Source: Jimgerdemannia flammicorona
Lineage: Eukaryota; Mucoromycota; Endogonomycetes; Endogonales; Endogonaceae
Direction of reading: 5' to 3'
DNA: 12,712 bases
NCBI GenBank assembly: GCA_003990745.1
Contig: RBNI01005337.1
Coordinates: 1-12,712 of the forward strand
This document shows positions 1-6,960 of the stretch, in pieces. How positions within the stretch are numbered: position 1 is the first letter of the stretch; each line of letters opens with the position of its first letter. Below the pieces are notes generated by a model. That model saw only the letters and a program-made list of their open reading frames with translations, did not search any database and was not told the origin of the DNA. The position numbers and the translations under genes are program-made.

Positions 1-1195
1 TTGCCATGTTGTTTACTGGAGGCGGTTGAACTACTGGTAGTGGTGTTACTGGTACTACTTGAGGTACTGGTGCAGAGTGTGATGGGGTTCTTTGGGTCTG
101 TGTAAGTTGCTGGAGTAATAGTTGTGGGTCTGGAGTAAGGGCTTGATAGATGGCTGTCTGTTGCTGTGTAGGTGTATTCTGTCCTGATGGAGGTTCGTTT
201 CCTTCGGTGGTGTATCCGGGATTGAATTCACTGAGATACTCCTCCTCCTCTTCGGTTTGGTCCCCGTGTACTTGGGTTTGCTCAGTGTCAAAGTAGACAG
301 AATCAGTTCTATATCTGATTTCAGATAGACTTAATTCGAAGTCAAGTTCTGGTTCGGTATTGGTTTCGGATTCAGGTAGAGCTGTAGCAGAGCCTGCTTC
401 AGGTTCGGGATCAGGTAGTTGATGAAGGGTTTCTCTTGCTTCTTCCTTAAGAATATGGCAGGCCTTGCTGTTCTGGAATCGGTAGTATAATGCGGTCTTG
501 GTTCTAGTTCGGTGAAAGTCGGTAGAGTTGAGCCACTTGGCTACAGAGGCTTGGGCTTCGTGAGGAACTAAGGCTAGAAAGACTGCTGCTGGTTGTCCTA
601 GGTCACTCGGGTTTGTGGAGCTGACAAAACTCTTATTGAGAAGAGTAAAGAAGGCTTCTATAAGACCTTCTTCATCCTGACTTACTGGGTGTAGTGCAAG
701 GAGTTTAGTGAATAGGATTTCACCTATTTGCTGGTTTAATCAGAGTACTTCTTTTTTTGAATGAAGTTTATCCCACTTGTTGCAGGTATGGAGGTCAAAT
801 TGTCCTTGTACGTTAGGTTCAATTCTCTCCAGATTGTCAGATAGTTCAGAATAAATTCCAGTTCAGAGATTGGGCTTTATACCAACTTGTAGAAATTCAC
901 AGAAGGGTTTGTAATGGGGTGAGGAAGCATCTTGAAGTGGAATTGGATTGTAAACTACTGCTACCAAGTTGTAAGAGGGTTACTTTTTAGGGTAACCATT
1001 ACGTAGTTCTGGAAGGGTTTTCTAGAAGTTCTGGATATTCTGGAAGACTGTTTTCTTATGGTCAAGATCAATTTCATATGGAGTATGTCCTCTATGCTTA
1101 TTGATTTCAAGATTGGGTTGACGTCTCAACCAAAGTCCTTTTTTGGACTAGTTCTGGATGTTCAGGATTTTCCGTATTTTAGGAAGTTCAAGAAA
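1..1195 (-). pseudogene. gag: gag (partial, N-terminal part), minus-strand element
   Basis: The minus-strand frame is collinear with the plus-strand gag at 4200-5394. It starts inside U5 of the LTR, crosses the LTR end and primer-binding site without a frame change, and is open for 246 codons from 739 to the window edge, with near-edge residues rich in Pro, Gln and Thr. Upstream it is broken by two TAG codons in U5, TAA at 982-980 (plus copy: TGG), a TGA shared with the plus copy, and TGA at 742-740 (plus copy: CAA). The visible part precedes the capsid-like segment seen in the plus copy, and no zinc knuckle is present. I cannot place the initiation codon: the open stretch has almost no Met. 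Assignment as Gag rests on position (LTR, primer site, this frame, then pol). Confidence 0.68.
955..966 (-). other. primer-binding site of the minus-strand element
   Basis: Three bases after the LTR end, the minus strand reads TGGTAGCAGTAG. The first seven bases match the complement of a tRNA 3' end GCTACCA, as in fungal initiator tRNA-Met. The plus copy (4429-4440) reads TAGTAGTAGCAG, so the ancestor was probably TGGTAGCAGCAG. Position and the TGGTA start support the call; the tRNA identity is inferred. Confidence 0.65.
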
Positions 1196-1327
1196 CTAAG
1201 ACCAGCTTAGTTGAATTGGTGTATCGCTGCAGACAATACCCAATTAGGAAATTTCGTGATGGGGTTAGGAGTAGGACCTAACAGGGAGCAGATTTACTTA
1301 AGAGTGGTTTGTGGATTATTAAATAGG

Positions 1328-1333
1328 TTTATT
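1328..1333 (-). terminator. polyadenylation signal AATAAA in R, minus-strand element
   Basis: AATAAA on the minus strand, conserved at the same relative place in the other two LTRs (4062-4067 and 12115-12120), downstream of the TATA box. This is the expected place for the element's 3'-end processing signal. Confidence 0.5.
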
Positions 1334-1448
1334 CGCTATTTATGATATTGCTATACTAGGAGTAGTTATGTGAAGGGGTATTGTGGGGAAGTATTCAGGA
1401 TTGTTCTTGTGTGTTCGAGTCTGAGATTCTGAGGTCTGGGGGAGGGGG

Positions 1449-1456
1449 TATTTATA
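1449..1456 (-). promoter_or_regulatory. LTR TATA box, minus-strand element
   Basis: TATAAATA on the minus strand, conserved in all three LTRs (3929-3936 and 11982-11989). It lies 116 bases before the polyadenylation signal at 1333, so it most plausibly sets the U3/R boundary a few tens of bases downstream. A second TATAAATA lies at 1635-1642, just after the stop of the U3 reading frame. Confidence 0.55.
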
Positions 1457-1510
1457 CTAGTGAGGGGCTATCTAGACTATGCTAAATATGGATGTAGCAC
1501 TAAGTGCTTT

Positions 1511-1636
1511 GCTGAGTTGGAATGCAGTCACATAGTATAAGTGTGATCTGACATGTCAAGAGATCATCTGACTGCTGAGTCAGTTCACAGTCACGTCGTA
1601 TAAGGCTAATCTAACTATACTATGACTGCTAATCTA
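1511..1636 (-). repeat. imperfect ~63 bp tandem duplication in U3, only in the minus-strand element
   Basis: GCTGAGT followed by CAGTCACRTMGTATAAG occurs at 1511-1541 and again at 1574-1604, 63 bp apart. The 5' and 3' LTRs of the plus element have a single copy here (near 3841-3875 and 11895-11930). This accounts for the extra length of this LTR. The second unit carries TGAGTCA at 1576-1582. Confidence 0.6.
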
Positions 1637-1645
1637 TTTATAGGT

Positions 1646-2743
1646 TTAGGCACTGTCTGGATAGTCTTTGATGATATCACCATTGATGACATCATCTCTG
1701 ATAAAGTAGTCATCTAGGAAGAGTAGTTCATGGATTACTTCTCCTTGTTTGCTGAGGTAATAATACATTGGGACTTCATCTCCATCCCACAGGATAGCAT
1801 TGTCTGTCTTGTATGCTGGATAAGGTGTTGGTGGGTGAAGGAGGGATGTATTGTCTTTGCTTTCATCAGATTCGCTATCTGTGTACCTTCTATAGGTTAC
1901 AGCACTATGAGTTGCGGGGTTATAGTAAGCTGGCAGCTGTGGTTCATGTCACTCATACTCAGGTGGTGGAGTTGTTGGTTCGATCTCAAGGGTTGTCTGA
2001 AGATACAGGTTGTGTTCTCCAGTTTCTTCATTGTAGTTGAAGTAATTAGGGGTGAATGCAAGTTGGTATTTGTGCCAGTGATCATTGTCCCAATAAGTCT
2101 CGTATGTGGTTATGAACTGTTGTAAGTTCATTGGCAAGGTTGGCAGTGTGATCAGGGTTGGTAGAGATCCTTGGCTTGAGGTCATGTCAGCATCAGAGAG
2201 ATTATTGTCTTCTGCTTTGTCTTCATCAAAGTTGATTATATCGTAGACATCCTTCATGGCATATCCAACTTGGGGCATTTGCAGGATGTGGTCATCGGGG
2301 TGCGGGAAGGTTCTATCGGTAGTCTGAATGTACTTGAAATACTTGTGGTTGAGTTCTTGTATCATGTCATCAATTTGGCCATAGGACAGGGTAGCAACCA
2401 TTTCACTGGTAGTAACTCTGAGGTGGGGAATAAAGGTGCTGTACTTATAGAAGAGTTCTCGGTGTTTGCGGGCGATGAGCTTCTGGTGTTGAGACATCTG
2501 GGTAATGTCTGTATCATGGTGGTATTCGACCATATCTTCTAGGAGGTGGCCGATCTAGTAGTAGCTTGAGATTTGTCCGATCCGGTGGATCTCATTAAGC
2601 ATGTTCAGGGCATTCCATCAGGCTTCCACGAAGTAGAGGGGTGCGAGGCTATGGATATTCATGAGGGGCAGAGGGGGTGTGGCTCAGTTGACAATGGCAT
2701 TCCAAATGTCAGCGCGGATGCAGTTATAGATCTCGGTAGTCAT
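1646..2743 (-). pseudogene. U3-encoded protein of unknown function, 365 codons, four in-frame stops
   Basis: From ATG at 2743-2741 to TAA at 1648-1646 one frame runs without indel. It is broken only by TGA at codon 20 (2686-2684), TGA at 42 (2620-2618), TAG at 63 (2557-2555) and TGA at 265 (1951-1949); C-to-T change from CGA or CAG can explain each, and the 3' LTR still has CAG at the site matching codon 63 (10940-10942). Codons 71-264 are an uninterrupted 194-residue block. The protein would be soluble: I see no signal peptide, membrane span, zinc motif or nuclease motif. The middle is rich in Tyr, His and Asp, and the C-terminal third is acidic, ending near DYPDSA. It lies upstream of the TATA box, so in full-length element RNA it would sit at the 3' end after pol. 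I recognise no family. Confidence 0.7.
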
Positions 2744-2880
2744 GTTTGTGTGTTTGGAAGTTGTGGTTGTTATTTGTTTTGGTTCTCTGTTTCGACGTAT
2801 CTCAGGGCTCAGTATATATGCATCTGTTCTTGATTGGTAAGATTCCGTTTGTGTGAACCTTGTGTTCCGTGACTTCGTAT

Positions 2881-2918
2881 TGACTCAGCTTTGTGCACTA
2901 TGACTTCTGTTTGACTCA
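2881..2918 (-). promoter_or_regulatory. pair of TGAGTCA sites in the distal U3
   Basis: TGACTCA (TGAGTCA on the element's strand) occurs at 2881-2887 and 2912-2918, each in the context AGCTGAGTCAA. The same pair is kept in the 3' LTR at 10582-10588 and 10607-10613. TGASTCA is the consensus for Gcn4/AP-1 family bZIP factors. Binding is inferred from the motif only. Confidence 0.4.
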
Positions 2919-2961
2919 GCTTCATGATCGCACAGGTGATTTCCAGATTTGTTCGGAGATT

Positions 2962-3014
2962 GCGTGTGATTTCTGTGGCTTGTTAAGAGAGTGACGTGTG
3001 ATTTCTGTAGCTTG
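2962..3014 (-). repeat. two direct copies of a ~21 bp motif at the LTR start
   Basis: A 21-base motif containing GTGTGATTTCTGT followed by RGCTTG appears at 2962-2982 and 2994-3014, spaced 32 bp. Two diverged copies remain at the start of the 3' LTR (about 10485-10540). It may be a promoter sub-repeat; no function can be assigned. Confidence 0.45.
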
Positions 3015-3032
3015 GAGGTTGTGTGCTTATAT

Positions 3033-3802
3033 TGAGTTACTACTAGTGAAATGATTACTACTCTGTCTTATGGTCAAATCGATGATATGATATAAGAACT
3101 CAACCATAAGTACCTCAAATATATTCAGACTACAGACAGAACCTTTCCACACTCTGATGATCATATCCTGCAAATACCTCAAGTCAGATATGCTATGAAG
3201 GACATCTATGATATAATCCAATTTAATGAAGACAAAGCAGAAGACAATGATCCTTCTGATACTGACATAATCTCAAGCCAAGGATCTCTACCAACTCTGA
3301 TCACACTGCCAACCTTACTAATGAACTTATAATAGTTCATAACCACCTATGAGACTTATTAGGACAATGATCACTAGTATGAGTACCAACTCATATTCAT
3401 CACTAATTACTTCAACTATAATGAAGAGACTAGAGAACACAACCTATACCTCCAGATAACTCTCAAAATTGAACTAATAACTCCACCACCCAAGTATGAG
3501 TAATATGAACCACAGCCATCAGCTTACTACAACTCAGCAACTTATAACACCATAACTTATAGAAGATATATAGATAGCAAATCTGATGAAAGTGAAGATG
3601 ATGTACCCCTCCTCCACTAATGCCTTACCCAGTATATGAGACAGATGATGCTATCTTGTGGGATAGTGACAAAGTTCCAATGTATTATTATCTTAGTAAA
3701 CAAGGAGAGTTAATCCATGAACAACTCTTCCTAAATGACTACTTTATCAGAGATGATATCATTGATGGTGATGTCATCAAAGACTACCCAGACAGCATCT
3801 AA
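3033..3802 (+). pseudogene. U3-encoded protein of unknown function (5'-truncated copy)
   Basis: Same frame as the 365-codon U3 reading frame at 2743-1646 (minus), starting inside it because the preceding LTR is cut off by the nested element. It carries several stops, for example TAA and TAG where the other copies read CAA CAG (near 3330), and about 4 bp is lost near 3612 relative to the 3' LTR, which shifts frame. The last 60 codons (3620-3802) are open and end at TAA in the same place as in the other copies. This conserved end shows that the open stretch is the C-terminus of a longer protein, not a separate small gene. Function unknown. Confidence 0.6.
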
Positions 3803-3928
3803 ACCTATAAATAGCTTAGCAGTCATAGTATAGTTAGATTAGCCTTATATGACATGACTGCATTCTGACTCAGCAAGGCACTAAGTGCTATATCCATATC
3901 TAGTATAGTCCAGATAGCCTCTCACTAA

Positions 3929-3936
3929 TATAAATA
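3929..3936 (+). promoter_or_regulatory. LTR TATA box, 5' LTR of the plus-strand element
   Basis: TATAAATA, 126 bases before AATAAA at 4062. Conserved in all three LTRs. The likely transcription start is about 30 bases downstream, near 3960. A second TATAAATA at 3806-3813 follows the U3 reading frame stop by three bases. Confidence 0.55.
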
Positions 3937-4061
3937 CCTCCTCTCTCAGACCTCAGAATCTCAGACTTGAATACTTGAACAATTCAAACACAACTCCTGA
4001 GCACTTCTCCACAATATTCTTTCATATAACTACTCCTAGTATAGCAATATCATGAATAGCA

Positions 4062-4067
4062 AATAAA
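4062..4067 (+). terminator. polyadenylation signal AATAAA, 5' LTR
   Basis: AATAAA in the presumed R region, conserved in the other two LTRs at the same relative place. Confidence 0.45.
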
Positions 4068-4428
4068 CCTATTTAATAACCCACAAACTACTCTTAAGTA
4101 AATCTGCTCTCCATTAGGTCCCACTCCTAACCCTGTCATGAAATTTCCTAATTGGGTATTGTCTGCAGTGATATGCCAATTCAACTAAGCTGGTCTTAGT
4201 TTCTTGAACTTCCTGAAATATGAAAAATCCTAAACATCCAGAACTAGTTCAAAAAAGAACTTTGGTTGAGATATCAACCTGATCTAGAAGTCAATAAGCA
4301 TAGAGGATATACTCCATATGAAATTGATCTTGACCTTAAGAAAATGGTCTTCTAGAATATCTAGAACTTCCAGAAAACTCTTCCAGAACTATGTAACAGT
4401 TACCCTAATAAGTGGCCCTCTTATAACT

Positions 4429-4440
4429 TAGTAGTAGCAG
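4429..4440 (+). other. primer-binding site of the plus-strand element (decayed)
   Basis: Three bases after the LTR end the sequence reads TAGTAGTAGCAG, against TGGTAGCAGTAG in the minus element; the differences are transitions. The inferred ancestral TGG start matches a tRNA CCA end, and the following TAGC fits an initiator tRNA-Met. This site lies inside the gag reading frame. Confidence 0.6.
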
Positions 4441-5905
4441 TTTACAATCCAATTCCACTTCAAGACACTTCTTCACCCCACTACAAACTTCTCTGAGAAT
4501 TTCTACAAATTGATATAAAGCCCAACCTCTGAACTGGAATTTATCCTGAACCATCTGATAATCTGGAGAGAATTGAACCTGATGTATAAGGATAATTTGA
4601 CCTCTACACCTATAATAAGTAGGACAAACTTCATTTAAAGAAAGAAGTACTTCAATTAAATCAGCAGATAGGTGAAACCCTATTCACCAAACTCCTTGCT
4701 CTACACCCTGCAAGTCAAGATGAAGAAGGTCTTATAGAAGCCTTCTTTACTCTTCTCAACAAGAGTTTTGTTAGCTCCACAAATCCGAGCAATCTAGGAC
4801 AACCAGTAGCAGTCTTTCTAGCCTTAGTTCCTTATGAAGTTCAAGCCTCTGTAGCCAAGTGGCTCAACTCTACCAACTTTCACTATACCAGGACCAAGAC
4901 CACATTATATTACCGATTTCAGAATAGCAAGGCCCACCATATTCTTAAGAAAGAAGTAAGAGAAACTCTTCATCAATAATCTGACCCTAAACCTGAAGCA
5001 GGTCCTGCTATAACTCTATCTGAATCTGAAACCAATACTGAACCAGAACTTGATTTTGAATTAAGTCCATCTGAAATCAGATATATAACTGATTCTGTCT
5101 ACTTCAATACTGAGCAAACCCAACTACATGAGGACCAAGCTGAAGAGAAGGAGGAGTATCTCAGTGAATTTGATCTCAGATATACTACTGAAGGAGATGC
5201 ACCTCCATCAGGACAGAATACACCTATACAGCAATAGACAGCTATCTATTGAGCCCTTACTCCAGACCCATAACTACTACTCCAGTAACTTATACAGACC
5301 CAAAGAACTCCATCACACTCTGCACTAGTACCTCAAGTAGTACCAGTAACACCACTACCAGCAGTCCAACTGTCTCCAGCAAACAATATAACAAATCAAC
5401 AGATTCTAGACCTCACAGCCCAGATAGCAATAATGGCAGCAACCATTACTACCTTAGCTGAACAGACCTGACCTACAAAAAATCTGAGCCTATCTACCTT
5501 TAATAGTACTGCACAAGAAGTCCAAAGCTTTATTAGTGTAGTTGATACTAACTTCGAAGTCAATCAATGGACCAATGAGCGAGTTGCAGACTACCTTCAG
5601 ACAAATAATCAAGACCACACTCTGGAACAACTCTTTGCTACCACTACAGCCTATGTCCACTGAGTTGTTACATTCTTCTGAGGACTCACTGAAGAATGGT
5701 GGTGAACCCTTTCTGAAAAACTTCTTACATAGGATACCTGACCTGTAGTTGTTGCCCAAAATACAGCAAACAATGTCCCAAGATATAGAGCCCATCCTGT
5801 AGCCCCTGGACTAAAACAACTCATAATTGCTCAATATCACAGTGAGACCATAATTGCCAAATCTCAAGTAAAACTCTACATATGGCCAGTGTCTGCTCTA
5901 ACTGA

Positions 5906-5912
5906 AAACCCC
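5906..5912 (+). promoter_or_regulatory. candidate -1 frameshift heptamer in the gag-pol overlap
   Basis: AAACCCC, read A AAC CCC in the gag frame, fits X XXY YYZ and would move ribosomes into the pol frame 79 bases before the gag stop. It precedes the dUTPase domain. C-rich P/A-site codons are not the strongest slip sites, and the region is mutated, so the ancestral signal may differ. Confidence 0.3.
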
Positions 5913-5974
5913 AAACAGCAATATGAGCAACTGTTACTACTCTGCACCATCTCAATAATCTGACTACCAGAACA

Positions 5975-6390
5975 CTGGACTTTGTCAAGTTAAGGCAAAC
6001 TACCAAGGCCCCAACTAAAGAAAGCCAAAAGGCAGCTGGATATGATCTGTATGCAGCTGAAGGAGCTACAGTTTCCAATCGAGAAATCAAGCAAATCTAT
6101 ACAGGAATCAGCATCTAAATCCCTGAAGGATATATTGAAAGAATATACTATCACAGTAGCCTAGCATTGAAAGAACTCTCAGTAGAAGGAGGAGTCATTG
6201 ATGAAGATTATATAGATGAAATCATTATCCTTATCTGAAACTATAGTTGGACACTCTTCAAGATCTCCATTGGTTTCTGTATTGCCTAAATCTTATTTGA
6301 GAAAATCAAGTCAACTCTGACAGTCAAGGAAGTCTCTGAACTACTATCTACTATCTGAGGATCCAAAGGATTTGGCTCATCAAACAAGGC
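5975..6390 (+). pseudogene. dut: dUTPase domain at the N-terminus of pol
   Basis: dUTPase hydrolyses dUTP to dUMP and keeps uracil out of newly made DNA. All five trimeric-dUTPase motifs appear in order: motif 1 AAGYDLYAAE (6032-6061), preceded by LDFVKL as at a typical dUTPase N-terminus; motif 2 HSSLALK (family PRSGLALK) near 6150-6172; motif 3 GGVIDEDY near 6187-6212; motif 4 G-F-C-I-A-stop-I-L-F-E-K-I (family GDRIAQ) near 6270-6306; motif 5 stop-GSKGFGSS (family RGSGGFGST) from 6356. Stops sit at Arg or Gln positions, and Arg and Gly changes fit C-to-T or G-to-A. The domain is in frame with the protease downstream, so it belongs to pol. Dut between gag and protease is the betaretrovirus order; it is unusual for a Gypsy chromovirus. 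Confidence 0.9.
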
Positions 6391-6394
6391 CCCA

Positions 6395-6600
6395 GCCCAA
6401 TATACCATGAGTAAAGAAGAACAATTCTACAAGAAAATTAAAGACAGATATGTATCAAGTGGCTGATGTCTCCATGATATTGGAATGTACTCTTTCTGAA
6501 TGATTGATGATTGCTTCTTTTATATCAATGAACTGGCTCAAAGAAGAACCAACAGAAGAAAATCTCTTATAACTGAAATCACCACTATTAGATTAAACAA
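6395..6600 (+). pseudogene. pol linker with a possible decayed zinc-knuckle remnant
   Basis: Between dUTPase and protease, the frame reads a charged segment (SKEEQFYKKIKDRYVSSG), then C at 6467-6469 and C at 6512-6514, fifteen residues apart, with Gly, Tyr and Asp-Asp between and an Arg-rich stretch after (RRTNRRK). The overall look (charged helix, GRC, then DDC, basic tail) resembles the end of Gypsy Gag around a CX2CX4HX4C knuckle. However, the second Cys and the His are not present and the spacing is two residues too long. If real, the dUTPase lies between capsid and knuckle. Confidence 0.35.
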
Positions 6601-6960
6601 ACTGCTCATACTTCAAGTTTTTGTCAACTGAGTACCTGTCAAGATTATGATAGACAGTAGTATCTCAGACAACTTCATCAATGAAGAAACAGCCAACAGA
6701 CTCAAGGTCTTCACATCTCTAGTACAACAAACTCAAGCAGTTGCCACAGCTAATAGAACTTCTCATATCATTAGCAAGAAAGTCCACAATTTATCCTTCT
6801 GAATTGGTGACTACTAAGTATATATTACTCTTCAGATTGTACTACTTCCTGACAATGAAATCATTCTTGGAACCCTATGGTTAAAACAAGAGAACCCCAT
6901 GATCAATTGGGTAAACCACTCTCTGACCATTAAGAAAGGATATGACAACTTCAAACTGTA
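6600..6960 (+). pseudogene. aspartic protease domain of pol
   Basis: Retropepsin domain that would process Gag and Pol. The active-site triad is visible as IDSS at 6650-6661, where the family has (I/L)DSG: GGT to AGT accounts for the Gly-to-Ser change, which would be expected to destroy activity. NFINEE follows, as in the family's NFIxxx. The C-terminal signature ILGTLWLKQENPMINW (family ILGMPWLxxHNPxIDW) is present near 6862-6912. TGA or TAA stops interrupt it at several places, including just before the active site (6629) and in the middle. Confidence 0.85.

Larger units (their letters stand above)
1..3031 (-). mobile_element. 5' portion of a younger Ty3/Gypsy element, minus strand, running off the left edge
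   Basis: Read on the minus strand, this block holds a complete LTR (3031 down to 970), a primer-binding site and the first ~0.95 kb of internal sequence, all collinear with 3032-5394 and 10469-12477 on the plus strand. It keeps about 60 CpG dinucleotides in 3 kb, against about a dozen in the 9.4 kb plus element, and has fewer premature stops, so it is probably the more recent arrival. Its 5' terminus at 3031 abuts an internal point of the other element's LTR, the expected outcome of one element inserting into another. The rest of its internal region and its 3' LTR should lie left of the window. Confidence 0.88.
970..3031 (-). repeat. complete 5' LTR (about 2062 bp) of the minus-strand element
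   Basis: On the minus strand the repeat begins TATAAG at 3031 and ends CTTACA at 970. Comparison with the other copies suggests ancestral ends TGTAAG...CTTACA, a TG...CA inverted pair in which the first G became A. It is about 53 bp longer than the 3' LTR at 10469-12477, explained largely by a tandem duplication near 1511-1636. Order on the minus strand: U3 with a 365-codon reading frame (2743-1646), a TATA box (1456-1449), a polyadenylation signal (1333-1328), then U5. Outside the reading frame I see only regulatory-type sequence. About 2 kb is long for a fungal Gypsy LTR. Confidence 0.88.
3032..4425 (+). repeat. 5' LTR of the plus-strand element, missing its first ~608 bp
   Basis: Homology to the 3' LTR starts at TGAGTTACTACTAG (3033; equivalent 11078) and runs to CTTATA at 4425, matching CTTACA at 12477. 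The missing part corresponds to 10469-11076 and is replaced by the 5' terminus of the minus-strand element. It contains the C-terminal two thirds of the U3 reading frame (to 3802), TATA boxes at 3806-3813 and 3929-3936, a TGACTCA site at 3866-3872, AATAAA at 4062-4067 and U5 to 4425. The stretch 3803-4199 holds only these signals. Confidence 0.88.
1..5394. repeat. large imperfect inverted repeat from the head-to-head elements
   Basis: Bases 1 to about 2420 are the reverse complement of 3032-5394, except for many transitions and small indels; about 610 bp of non-repeated U3 (2421-3031) forms the centre. It arose from nested insertion in opposite orientation. A transcript through the region could fold into a long hairpin. 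Confidence 0.85.
4200..5993 (+). pseudogene. gag: gag, degenerate, reading frame crossing the LTR end
   Basis: One frame runs from just after a TAG at 4197-4199 in U5 to TAA at 5991-5993 (598 codons) with about twenty stops and no evident indel. Parts in order: a U5-encoded segment; a hydrophilic region; a helical block around 4660-4980 with Leu/Ala-rich stretches; a Pro/Gln/Thr-rich acidic linker (about 4980-5480); and a capsid-like segment (about 5500-5750) with Trp residues and ENEWW-type spacing (EEWW near 5689-5700), as in Gypsy capsids. No CCHC zinc knuckle follows in this frame. TGA codons near 5649 and 5679 stand where Arg is likely. The end overlaps pol, which is in the -1 frame. The initiation codon cannot be identified; Gag identity rests on position and the capsid-like block. 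Confidence 0.72.

Noticed and set aside
1730..2542. Plus-strand open frames within the minus-strand LTR
   Set aside because: They lie antisense to the U3 reading frame, are hydrophobic by reverse-complement effect, and are not preserved in the other LTR copies.
1646..2743. U3 reading frame as an envelope gene
   Set aside because: Its place after pol suggested this, but I see no signal peptide, membrane span or cleavage site.
3620..3802. Separate 60-residue gene starting MPYP (and its twin at 11673-11855)
   Set aside because: The minus-strand LTR shows it is the C-terminal end of the longer U3 reading frame; the Met is absent there (ACA codon).
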